The position numbers were made by a program, and so were the translations under genes. Below the pieces are notes generated by a model that worked only from the letters and a program-made list of their open reading frames with translations, was not told the origin of the DNA and ran no database searches. Positions 26,801-38,600 of a stretch of DNA of 64,000 bases are shown here, piece after piece. This DNA comes from Bugulina stolonifera (lineage: Eukaryota > Bryozoa > Gymnolaemata > Cheilostomatida > Bugulidae): positions 4,857,072 through 4,921,071 of the forward strand of contig OW285189.1 of assembly GCA_935421135.1 (NCBI GenBank), read 5' to 3'. Position 1 is the stretch's first letter. Every line of letters starts with the position of its first letter.

Positions 26801-27227
26801 GTTGTTCACATTTAACATTGGTAAGAGAGTGGAGATTAGTTGTAGCTAATCGGAAGGTAATCCTCTTGAAAGATGCATTAGTTACAGATCTGATTAGACA
26901 CATAGTTAGCTTCCTCTATACACATGTAAACAAGTAATATATATCTATATTATATTTCAAAAAAATATGTTATGACAGATGTGCCTTATTATCCTATAAA
27001 TATGATAGATTGGGTTTGGGGCCCTGTCCTACTGTCCTACTCCTTTCTCTACAGAACCACTGAGATACCAAACTACATAAAACTTGCATCTTCTTGGTTC
27101 TACTATGTTGACAATTATTTCTAGATTCTAGAGCTGTTTGGTCACTTTCAGTATTTGAATAATTGGAAGTGTTGTATGAATAGTTGGCTATCTGCCAATT
27201 GCCCAATCTCGGTTGCACTTCTGGCTA
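23850..27227. other. Non-coding; C-tract and an ambiguous coding-like patch
   Basis: A C-homopolymer (about 20) lies at 24558-24577. At 25923-26117 on the minus strand an open frame of about 65 codons includes FLKPELGGLSFIATFTE, but the other two frames are also partly open and no reading could be chosen. At 26994-27222 a minus-strand hydrophilic frame is present without a convincing splice context. Confidence 0.3.
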
Positions 27228-27543
27228 TCAGTAAGTGGTTAATATTTGGGATTCCATGAATTCCAGATAGAGTATTTCTGGAACCAGTGTGGTCAACACA
27301 AACTGGTGACTGGTGTCAATAGTACCATAAACTACTTTTGCTGAGAACAAAGTGCAGAGTATTAGCTCATTCTATGAAGGAAAGTTAGAGAACATAAGAC
27401 ATCAAATCGTTAGAGAACAGAAGACATCAAGTAGTTGGATGCATGTACATATATGACTTACCTTTCGTTGAAATAGACATCCCTGGGCTTAGCTCTATTA
27501 GTCCAAGAAAACCGAGAATTAGTATTCCTTTGCAATCCACCAT
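27228..27543 (-). CDS. Signal-peptide first exon plus a phase-matched second exon (small secreted protein or start of a longer gene)
   Basis: Exon 1 runs 27543-27463: ATG, a hydrophobic leader (MVDCKGILILGFLGLIELSP), then SISTK and a perfect GTAAGT donor in phase 1. The nearest acceptor (TTTGTTCTCAG) opens 27340-27228 in the right phase, with KVVYGTIDTSHQFVLTTLVP then ILYLEF and a stop, giving 68 residues. Alternatively exon 1 could splice to the exon at 17900, also phase-compatible, supplying the missing leader of that cysteine-rich protein. The signal exon is more secure than either joining. Confidence 0.4.
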
Positions 27544-28847
27544 GTTTGTTTATATAACGTTATGTATAGTTCCAGTATAAAGTATACTACCAACAACCAA
27601 GTACTACTAGCTCAAGGGAATAATGTAATTTCCTGCTTGCTTCTACTATGTCATTCACAAATATTGTTTGAAGTAACTTTGCAAGCTTGTTCCAAAGATA
27701 AAAAATCAATAATATGTTATATCACATATCTGGTAAACACCCTTGAACTGCTGATAGCCAGCTTCCTGTTTATTAGCTAAAATAGTCTACAGTCTACGCA
27801 GATTTTTCTCAGGCAACCAGCAGGGTGGAAAGTAAACCTTTAGCCGCCGCAATCCTCAAACTATATGTCACTAACAGCCCGCTAGTTTCTCTCTCAAGAA
27901 TCCACTAGCTACTTACTAGTTGTACTACTGACTACAAATCGTGCCCAAAAGTTGCATACCCACTTATGTAACCCATTCAGTGTTGAAGCACTGCTTGCAA
28001 TGAATCTCATTCTGCGTATTCCACAATCAATAGTGTACTGTTATTCTGTAATGGGACACGTGCATCTAGTTAGCGCTTTATTACGTCATGCCATTGGGCG
28101 TGGTGACTGGCTGAATGTAAATAGCAAGCATAGCAACCATTATAATAGATAGCAATCAGATTGCAACAACAACAACCGGCTTACGTTATTATGTGTAATC
28201 ATTATTATTTACTAGTTCTTCTCCAGCATTACTTCCTTAGAATTTTCTGCCCACTTCCTACAGAATTAGGGGCCCTCTCATGCCCCTTCAGAGCCTCTTT
28301 CTGATACTGCATTATCATACTACACAAACAAATGTGGCAAATTCCATTTGCATGATTGTACTAGTAATAACTTTTAGCTGTTGTAGATATTGTGTAGAGT
28401 ACAATGGCTTGGCATATTATTCAACAGTGACTGGATGAGAAAGCACACAATTCATACAGCACAGTGACCCTCCCAGTTCATAAACCTCTATTTTATATAA
28501 CATAGCACAGGCCCTTAATCTGTATCTCCTCAACAATAGTGTCTAATGGGTTGAAAACATTATTCTGTTGAGCTGCATGACGTATGGTTACTTGGAAATT
28601 GTGACGTAAAAAGTAAGTCAAACATCACCTTAAATGTAAATCAATAACTGTGTAGGTCCACAATAGCAGCACTCTTTTTTTGCCTTTACTAGTAGGATAG
28701 TTGTTTGTTAGCGATAAATGAGAGAGAGAACAACTTCAGAATTGTTCAGGTAGGTGCGATTTGACATGATTTAGCTAAAGAAGAGTGAGGTTCCAAATGA
28801 AGGTGTACTGCTTCTCACACTTCACTCTTCTACAATAATGTATCCTG
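27544..28847. other. Intergenic; nothing recognisable
   Basis: Upstream of the signal-peptide exon and downstream of the gene ending at 28848. It includes TTACGTCA at about 28081, a CRE-like octamer of unknown meaning, on the 5' side of the minus-strand gene starting at 27543. Confidence 0.3.
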
Positions 28848-29908
28848 CTATCTAATGGCGGCTACCTTTTTCCTTTTGAAGGTAGCTTTTAGTTTGTCAG
28901 CTTCTCCTTGTGCATCAGACAACTCTTCGCTTTTGACGTAACCACAACCAACCGACTGTTTTTCGTGTTCACATCCTGTTTACAAAAATAGTTGTAGCCT
29001 CAGTTTTTCACTTTCATAATATTTGTGTTATGATCCCAAAGATATTTAATAATAACTGATGGAGTGAGAAAATATCATGGTAGTCAGGCTACAGTTAGTT
29101 GCACGTACATCTAATTTGGGATTCTAATGTATGATTACATACAGTATATAATAATAATAACATATTACTAGTCTTGCCAATAGATGACAAAAGCAAATCT
29201 ATATTTTCTCATTGACTTTTAAACCAGTTCATGAACCTGTTACCCCTTGACTCTGCAGCTGTAGCACCACGAGATAACAAGGTTAATCTATGTATTACTT
29301 GACCTGCAGTATTTCTGGTAGAGATCAAATAAATTTTTCACAAAATTTCATGATAACTAATTATTTTTTTATTATATGGTGATTAATAATCCACTACAAA
29401 TGATGTTATAAGCAAATCTTGATAGACCAGTGCAAGCTAATACCTTATACACCTATGCAGTCTACATTACATGTAAAGTTTTAATATTCTCGTACAATCA
29501 CATCAACTATTTTTATTTATATTATATGATTTGTCACTACAAGCAGGTGTTCCGATCTGAATCATTACTTCTAACAAGCCGTGTATTTTAGGAGTTGTGT
29601 CCTTACCCTAACACCCTGCCTGGTCACACTCATAACAAACTGGATAGCCAGAGCAAAACTAATTGGGTGAAGTAATTTTTTTATCAAGAACACAGAGTGG
29701 GAGGTTGTGTAAAATGTTTGTTTGAAGGTGGAAGAGGAACTGTCATTGCTCTCATGCTGATTGGCCACACAGATGTTACATGGATTAGTATAGCTACTGG
29801 CAGGTTTTGTTGGAGATTTTTTGCAGTTTGGCCTGGTCTGTGTAACTAACTTAATCTTAGCCAAAGTTCCCAACAGGCCTCTGGGGTAACTTGGTGCAAA
29901 ATACTCTC
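28848..29908 (-). CDS. Unknown protein, two candidate 3' exons
   Basis: Exon 29908-29607 follows a strong acceptor (CTTTGTTTCGCAG) and ends before GTAAGG. It encodes about 100 residues beginning EYFAPSYPRGLLGTLAKIKL, with a PNCKK...NPCNICV cysteine group and a hydrophobic stretch FALAIQFVM. The second exon starts at 28975 after GTAAACAG; its most protein-like frame reads CEHEKQSVGCGYVKSEELSD, then EADKLKATFKRKK and a stop at 28848. That frame needs an alternative donor (GTGTTA) upstream, while the standard donor gives a shorter ending. No family was recognised. Confidence 0.35.
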
Positions 29909-29956
29909 CTGCGAAACAAAGATATGTTTTTTTCTGCATTCGACATCCTCCATACA

Positions 29957-32088
29957 TACAATATTAGGTTTATGCTCCTATCTCATTGTAATCTTCATTG
30001 TTGTTATAGTATATAGTATCTGCTTATGACACACTTGTTTTCTAACACACCTCCTTACACCTCCTTTGTTAGTATAGTACTTGGCATTTGCAATAATATA
30101 CACATCTACTATCTATAAGAGACCCTAAGTTATCTAGGTCACAACTGGGAATTCCAAGTATGCTACTGATCCTAGGGAAAGATAACTCTGTCTGATGAAG
30201 GGGTTAACCTTGGCCTTAGAAAGGACATTCTAGTGAGATCTGCAAAACTGCCATCCATGTTTCAGACAAAGTATCACTATTCCATGACTGTTGACAGTAT
30301 AACAGAATGATGATACAACAGATCACACAATATATTATGATATAGAGCATAGAATGGGCAGTTCAACCTTGAACTCATGCAGACGATGTACAATTCATGG
30401 TGTATAATAATAATAATAATAATATACATTTGTGAGTATAACCATGTGATTGTAATACATAGAGTAGCAGTAGAGCTAACTTATAATAGAGTTATCATTG
30501 TTTGGTGATACAGTGAACTGAAAGTGGATGACCCATCTGATGTTTGTCATCTCCATGTTCCTTGTGATTGCTTAGAAGAAGGAAGTACAATATAATATTG
30601 TAGAGGTCAGAATAACATTATAATCATAGCCATCTCGCACTGCATTGCATTGTACAATGTATAACACTGTCATGAACAATTCAAGTATTTATTATATATG
30701 TTGACTAGCCTATGCAGAACCATAATATCTTATATACTTACCTGCTATGTGCATTACTGAGCATAAATGCCCTTTTTATACCCATGTAACTGGGGCCGAC
30801 GTCTCAGAATTTGCTATAATTAATTTTGCACATGTTTTGTATGTTTTTAAGCATATTTTTTGTGACCGACCCATACAAGGGTGGGCCTCGAGCTTCCGGC
30901 CTCCATATTATTGTGCAATTTCCGGACGACGCTCCGTCGGCCTTTTACCAGAACCTTTTTCCGGAAGTTAAAAACTACATGTATATAAATCGAATGCTTT
31001 ATACTGTTATTGTCTCAGTTGATGCTTGGATCTCAATAAAGACACTTCTATTATACTACTTATACATAGTCATCTCTTGTAGCTAAAGTTAGTTCCAGCT
31101 GATAAGGTCTTTGACCTTGATGCCTGAACAACCTACTAGGACTGAACATACTCTTTCTCAAGTATAGCAATAAGCATTGACTCGGACCACATGGGTGTCT
31201 TGGTTAACACTATAACTGCAACTACCTGTCGATCTTTCATGTAATGCAGAAGGCCAAGCACCACTCATAGGCTCTTCACTTGTGCAAGTAGGTCGTCCCT
31301 CAACAGTATAAAAGTTTACCAAATCTATAAATGCACTCATGATGATGTGATGATGATACTTTGCTTTATATAAATAAATTGAGAATAAATGAGGATTACT
31401 AGGATCCAAATCAATTGTGTAGTTCTAAGCTACTTAGACACCCTAGACAACTACATGGAAATACTACATTGTACATTATATACACGTACATGTACCAATA
31501 CAGGTAGTTAGTTGACTGCATAAGACGTGTATATATAATGTATATATATACGTAAAACATATACTGTATATATATGGTTTATGTACATGTATATACTGCA
31601 GCCTATAGTTTTTATAGAAAAGTTTGAAAATGAGATATACATGCATGTATATTTATGTGTAACGTAGGAGTTTAAATATAAATTCCTGTGTTGAGCCTAT
31701 AATAAATAAATAAATATTTCATAGTCGTGAGAAGTGGAACCACGCGTTCACTCATAAGGACAACGTAATTGGCTAGAAGTAGTGATATGCTGATTCGAAT
31801 TAAAAGTGATATACATGTACATGGAGATGCATGTAACCAGCTAGACAATGTAGATTTGTCTTTCCACAGTCATTAAACTCCGGTACCACGTCCACTAAAC
31901 ATGACCTTAACAATTTATAAACGCATAATAATTGGGGCGTTCAAAGTGATATTCATTTCTTATATGTGTGTAGGTTGTCAGGTTGTCCAACAGGAACACC
32001 CAATAAGAATCCTACTCATTAGCATTGTAGGCCATGATCAATGTGTGCCGAAGGGTGTGCATTTTAGTGTAGTCTATGAGAGCCTCTG
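29957..32088. other. Mostly non-coding; a CpG-rich patch and a weak exon
   Basis: 30860-30975 is a CpG-rich island-like patch open on the plus strand (PYKGGPRASGLHIIVQFPDD). A minus-strand frame at 31158-31320 (RPTCTSEEPMSGAWPSALHE) ends in a stop and could be a terminal exon. The 31540-31600 stretch is a TATATA tract. Confidence 0.3.
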
Positions 32089-32281
32089 TTAGGTGCAGTA
32101 GTGGAGAAATTTGGATAGCCTTAGTTCCTTGTTTGTGGTTGGGGTTTGGGGTAAGGGCGGTCAACCAGCAAAATATAGAGCAGGCCAGAGCCATTCAATG
32201 GCTCTGGAGCAGGCAACTTCTCCTGCTTCATTTTTGGTGAAGAACAAAGGCTATCTCCAATTTCTCCACTTCTGCACCTAA
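32089..32281. mobile_element. Palindromic MITE, family A, copy 3 (193 bp, with internal hairpin insertion)
   Basis: Ends are TTAGGTGCAG and CTGCACCTAA. It carries the same internal motifs as the 158-bp copies plus about 35 extra bases centred on the self-complementary CCAGAGCCATTCAATGGC region near 32183-32206. Confidence 0.8.
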
Positions 32282-35014
32282 CTCGAGAGCCTTCAGTCTG
32301 TGATCAGCTGCTGTGTATGTTTACTACATAGAGAGTGTACTATCTTTAGTAGGTCTTGTTGTTGCAGTCTCTAGGATATTTTGGTGGCAAAAACTCCCAT
32401 CTATGACTATAATTAGCAATCATTAATCCTATTGTTTATTATTGTTATGCTGGTACAAAAATAGTTATAGTAGTCTTATATTATGTACTCATATGCGACA
32501 GCCTAGTTAGAGCAAAGCTGACTATAAATTGTGACTTTTGCTCAAAGTGTACCAAATGCTAGGGTGCCCTTTGCAGTATGGATCTACTACTTTTGTACTC
32601 TAATGATAAATAAATATATTTGTTGATTTATCACTGAGTTGTTTGTAAAAGATGTGTAAAAAAATACGTACACAAGGAATAACTGGTGATTCAATGGGAA
32701 TAATTGCCTACAATCTACATGTAAATATCCTTGAATAAATAACACCTCCATATCTACAGGGAAAACACTCGTGAATAGTACCATGAACTTTGAACTGCCA
32801 TTTTGGCTTCTGCTTGTAGTAAACAACAAAAAATATTCTGTGGTTAGATGGTATTTGTTGAGTTCAGTTGAGGGTCAAAGATTTTGTAGATGTCATTGCA
32901 TAAAAGCCCTGCTATTAATGCATGTCTGATGATAAACTGCGTCATAAACTGGGAGTGCAGGATTTATACAAGTGTCTTGTGAGTAAAGTTACAAGAACTG
33001 TGCGGTTCTAAAAAAGCTCATGCATACATGTACATACAGTATATACATACATACATGCATACATAGGCCTATACGTTTTTAGCTACTGAAGGCCTATGGC
33101 TGAATTTCTAAAGTTGCAATGTTTTTCCACCATTATCTAGACAAAGGGCTATACCTAAGTCAGATCTCTAAGTTTGCTAGTGGTGTATCAGCATCAGATC
33201 CCTAAGATTTGTACTGGTTGCCATATTCCATCCACATTGAGCTATGAGGCCCAAGTTTGTTGGTGTGAAATTACAGTTCCCAACTGATATATAGAAAGAG
33301 GTCTGAAATATCCATGGCATTTTTAAACTCTGAAGAAAATGAACCTCAAACTTGACGGATTAAAAGATACAAAACAGACGTTTCCAAAAGTATGAAAGAG
33401 CTCTTTATCTACATGTACATGTAGTAAGCAAAGGAAAGTGGTATAAAAGCATTGTTGTTTAAGTTATTACATGTAAGCACGATTTTGCCATAACTGCCCT
33501 TTTCTTTGACTAATATATATTTTATCTGAGTGCATACAGGGCTAATGGAGAAAATGAGGTTTAGTCTATAGATGTATTGAAAGCAAAGGCTAGAACACAG
33601 TCTGAATCTCAATCAGTGACTCAGTGATGACTCAGAATCAGAGGATAAACAAACTTAGTCATGGCATCCTGAAAATTATTTCCTTTTCCATTACAGATGC
33701 ATAGGTTACATAGAGTCATTGCAACATTGGTTTGATCTCATCAGTTGATCATGTGTCTTCCCTCAAATCAAGCATTTTTTAAAGAGCAATACATCAATAT
33801 GGATAAACTAGTCACTAGTCTATCCATATGAACATGTAACCTCTGATTGGAGTTGTCAACCCCTGCGATAAAAGCTCAATCAACAGATTCACCTGATTAT
33901 CCTTGCTTAATAAATTATTTCTAATAAGTGCTCTAACCTCTAAAATAGCCTCATCAAGCTTTTCTGAACAAGTTCACAAATTGCAGATGTGCTACGATAT
34001 ATATTAGAGCAGTACTCTAAAATTATAACCGAGATAAAAATTGTATACTACACAACATACACTCGTAAAGCCCCGTTTGTACATTATGTACATTTTATCG
34101 GTAGTCTTTCATAGGCACATGTAGGTCTACACACATTTAGGTTCCGTACAGTCACTGAGGCCCTCCTGTGGAAGTCTGGGAAAGGTTCATCTTATCCTCC
34201 ACAGCTGGGTGTAGAGCCAGTCTTGTATTTACACTCCATACTGCGGGTAAAACATCCATATTAATAGGATAAGTTGTTTATCACTGGTAGGCTCCATTTT
34301 TTGTTTCCCCGATTATTTTAATCAACTATAATTATAATAATACTACTTACTCTAAAATGTATGTTGTAATGACAAGGTGTTATATGCTTGACATGTGTCA
34401 AGACATTAATAAACAGCTTCCTAATAGCGTTCAGTTGACTGTCTGGGCTTCAATCACTATATGAGCTCCCATCTGTGAATAAACCGAGTGGGTCATAAAA
34501 ATTATATTCACTTTTGGAACAGGGTCTATTTATCCAAAAATCCATATGTGGTATTGGGAAGTTCCTTTGCAGCAGTATTTGTGGGTGTGGCCATGTGCTG
34601 TGTGTATGGGTGTGGCCATATACTGTGCATGTGGGTGTGGTATGTCTACATACTGTGAGCTGTGCACACAGATGCAGCTACACGTAACCACACAGGTGTG
34701 GCTACATGCAGCTACATCTTGATAAATACATTGCAGGCTGTGTGTAGTGTCGTGTATTAATATTTGGGGCTTACTGCACAAATATCTTATTTTAAATGCA
34801 TATTACTCATCAAGTGTAATTATACATGTACGAGTTTGTGTAGCATTACAACTATACATGTATTATATTACACAAAATTATGTAAATCCTGTTTTGCAAA
34901 GATCGTGAAAATTGCCAGGAAAAAACTGCCAGGACTATAATAGCATCCTGTGGTGTTGTCATGCTATCATAAATATCTTAATAATATATAATATATAATA
35001 AATGATTTGGTAAA
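32282..35014. other. Non-coding; inverted repeat and degenerate GTGTGG repeat
   Basis: A near-perfect inverted repeat of about 33 bp sits at 33798-33830 (ATATGGATA...TATCCATAT around ACTAGT). At 34575-34720 a GTGTGGCCATATACTGTG-like unit is imperfectly repeated. No exon was recognised. Confidence 0.4.
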
Positions 35015-35275
35015 GGGTCAATTCGAAAAAGACAGTTCGAAAGAGAACGTTTCAAAACTGGACAGTTCGAAACCGGAGAGTCCGAAACTGTCTAGATTAC
35101 ATTTAGAAGAACACAACTCACAGTTAATTAACTTCAATTAAATAATTTAATTAATTATTTGACTAATTAAAAAAATACAACAATAAAAATAAAAAATAGG
35201 CGAAATCTTGGGTTTGGGGTTTCGAACTGTCCGGTTTCTAAACGCCCTGTTTTGAATTGTCTTTTTCGAACAGTC
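35015..35275. mobile_element. Inverted-repeat MITE with TTCGAA motifs
   Basis: The left arm contains CAATTCGAAAAAGACAGTTC and the right arm contains the reverse complement motif GAATTGTCTTTTTCGAAC. Extra inverted CAGTTCGAAAC/GTTTCGAACTG motifs lie within. AT-rich core; no transposase. Confidence 0.7.
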
Positions 35276-35664
35276 ATAAATTCAAATGACTTGGTAGGAT
35301 GCACAGCGCGATAAGGGTAATGTACACTGTACAGGTAAATGAACATGATTGTAAACTGCATTAGCCCTATTGATAAACTAACAATCAGCATAATATTATT
35401 GTACATTTTGGTGGTGCTCAGGCTACTTCACCACATCATGTAGAGGCTATAATAGGAGGCTAAATCTGATCAAAAAGTTCATAATCAAACCATAGCAGCG
35501 GCACACTCAGGTTTCTCGCATGAAAATAAGAACTTTCGTTTGTTCGCAACACCCATGACGAAGGGCTGGAAAAATCGGGAGCAAGTCAATCTGTGTCTAA
35601 AAGACATGTAGGTCACGAAGACAGTAATTGCTCAACAAAAGTAAGTGTTTCTTTGTGTATCCAG

Positions 35665-38600
35665 TTAACTATAACCAAAGTTGTCCACCCCTGGTACAGA
35701 TGTCCGTTCATTACCCTTTATAGCTTGATATTCAGGGTTATCTTCTCCCGTATTTGGTAGAGGAGTATAGTGTTCGTCATGAGCTGATTGGCTGTTCTCT
35801 CTGTCTGATAGAGCAGTGTAATGTCCGTCATGAGCTGATTGGCTGTTCTCTCTGGTCTTGAGAGTTTCATACGTCCCGTCTGACTGACGGCTGTTAAACT
35901 CCATGTATCCGTTGTCAATCTCAGCCTACATGGACAAACAGTGAACAACTTTTCTAAGGACAGCAGGAATTGTCCACCCTTATAAACAATATAGTCTATA
36001 CACGCAGTGTGCATGTGCTAGCATAATATGCAATGACAGATTCAAGATTCCTATAACATGTAAACAGTAGTAGCATACTGTAGCATAGACCAGGTATATA
36101 TGTATTGTAGTAGTAGCATTTACCTTTTACCAGTAAAATATATGCACATAGGCCTATATGTACGTGATGTGTATTTATATTGTATCATTATTTTATCGTT
36201 ATACATGATACATCCATGTAAATACGCTGTAAATGTACTACATACTACAATAATTATAATTATGCACTACCAAATAATATGTACATAATATACATATACA
36301 TGCTCATAGTGGCCATGCATATATTATACATCCATTATTATAGAATAGTAGTTTACATAAATGTGTATGAACATAGTACATGTACAGTTGTAGGCCGCCA
36401 TTACATGTAACTGTAGATGGTGTACACCTGTTTATCAAATTTTACTATCTCACTGTCATGGGCCCCCTCATTTATTAGATCTACGCTATTGATCTCTGCT
36501 CTGTATAATGATATAGCCTGTGTACCTACACTCCCGATGCAGTTACCACAGTAATTACCTGCTCTTTAGAAACCTCAGCTTTCAACTCTTCACTTACTGG
36601 CTGTAGGTACCCAGCATCATTCTCCCTGGGGTTGAGGTACACCCCAGCATTGGCACTGGGTGTTGAGACCTGAGGCTGGAGATAACCTGCTGCATCATAC
36701 TTCACAGAGCCTGAGAACTCTGAGGGCTTAGGTGGAAGGGGTCGATCACCCAAGGATCCCGGTCTAAACACATTATCTCAAGTATTAAATATTTTTTCTA
36801 TATATGCACTAGTTTATAATCATAGAATACTGGTCATAATTCAAAGTTGACTTCTCTCTAACTGCATATCTTACTAATGTAACTATGTACTCTATTATCT
36901 AAAGCAACATGTGCCCTTCATTCATCCTTTGCACCTGTGTTAGAGTTAATCGATATACATGTCAGTGCAATGCCAAACTCAACTTTAGCATGTCGTGTAA
37001 ACAGTGAAATCATACTGGTGTCTTTACTAGTCATAATGAGAAATTGCCTCCCCCTAATTAAACAAGTTGAGAGAGGACAATTTCTTACTATGTTCAATAG
37101 TTAATAAATAACGTCCATGGCTCTGAACCTATGACTATATATACTGTAACTATATTTTGCAGTAACTACACAAAATGGCTGTGAATACAGAAGTGTACAT
37201 GTAATTGCTATTGTTTACTGTAATTTGCGCAACACATCTCGCTCAGTCGCAGTGTTGATTCAACCTGCCAGTACGACATAATTGTGGAGGAGTTTGAATC
37301 AAAATTTTTCTTTCATCTTAAAGTTGATTTGGCTACTGCTATTAGCAGTGAAAGTAAATTTCAATCTGTTGTGGAAATCATTCTAAACAGCTATCACAGT
37401 AGTTGTCTACTCTTACCTGTCTCCCTCTGGTAGGCTATAGTAGTGTTCAGCATAATATACTCCGTCTTGTGGAGTATAGCCTCTGGCATTAGCAGTTGTG
37501 CGCTCTTTCTGGCTAGCTCTTCTCTTTTTATTGCACACAACTACTACAATTATTGTTATAAGGATGACAACTCCGGAAACCACCTAATAAATAGAGCAGA
37601 GAAGACGGACAGTGACATGTTTCCCAGATTGTGTGATAAACCTAAATATTAGAACAGATATTATTCCAACAGCCCATGCAATTGTCATTCAAATCAGCGA
37701 TCACAGTTGAGCTACATGCAGTCAGTTATTTCTACAATTTCAATTTCGAGCAATTGTCCAGGTTTAATCTCTCTAGCCCAGTTTGACAATTCAGAAAACA
37801 TTGTTTGGAAACTCAGCAATATTCTGTAGATAGTTATTTAGCTACATGTATATATAACAGGTAGTAGTAGGAGTGGAAGTAGAAGACAACTCCTGACAGA
37901 AACAAATATCTAAACTGGTCAGGAAGAAAGTTGCTACAAAAAGCTAAGTTTTAGTTACAAATATAATAATATAATAATGTGTAATCTTACTATTATAACA
38001 ATGATCAGGTCTAAAGAGAGAGAAGTCGGTGGTGAGGTGGTAGTCATTTGAGATGGTGGTCTAGGATTAGATTTCCCTGACTGTTTTGTTGTTGTGGATG
38101 ATGAGGTGCTTGCTGGTGTGGTGAGTGGTGTGTCAGGTGTTTGAGTGGTCCCTAGCATTTGTGTAGTAGAATTTGGCAAAGTAGGGAACCCTCCATCACA
38201 AACTACAATTTAATATTCAATATTATTATAAGTAACTATTCCTTGATTTCATATCTGCCATGTACCACATGTATATAAGTAGCAGTCATCTTATGCATAA
38301 AAAATGCACATTATTACTTCGTACTGCAGTTACTTTGTTTCTGAGCAGCTGAATAAACATGATTTACTACAGTATGTGTCAACCTACAATGTATATCAGT
38401 GTTTCTACTCAGGAAGTTTATACATCTCTGTAAATGCTCTACTGGACATGCCCATGTATGCAGAGCTTATTTACTACAGATTAAAGTGAAGCCTACACCA
38501 GATCATTTATGGTACATTTAGGCCTCTTTCTAATAGCTGCTTTAAATAAGACTTTTGGATTGTAGACATCTGTGAATATACTAGAGCTATACTTAGTAGC

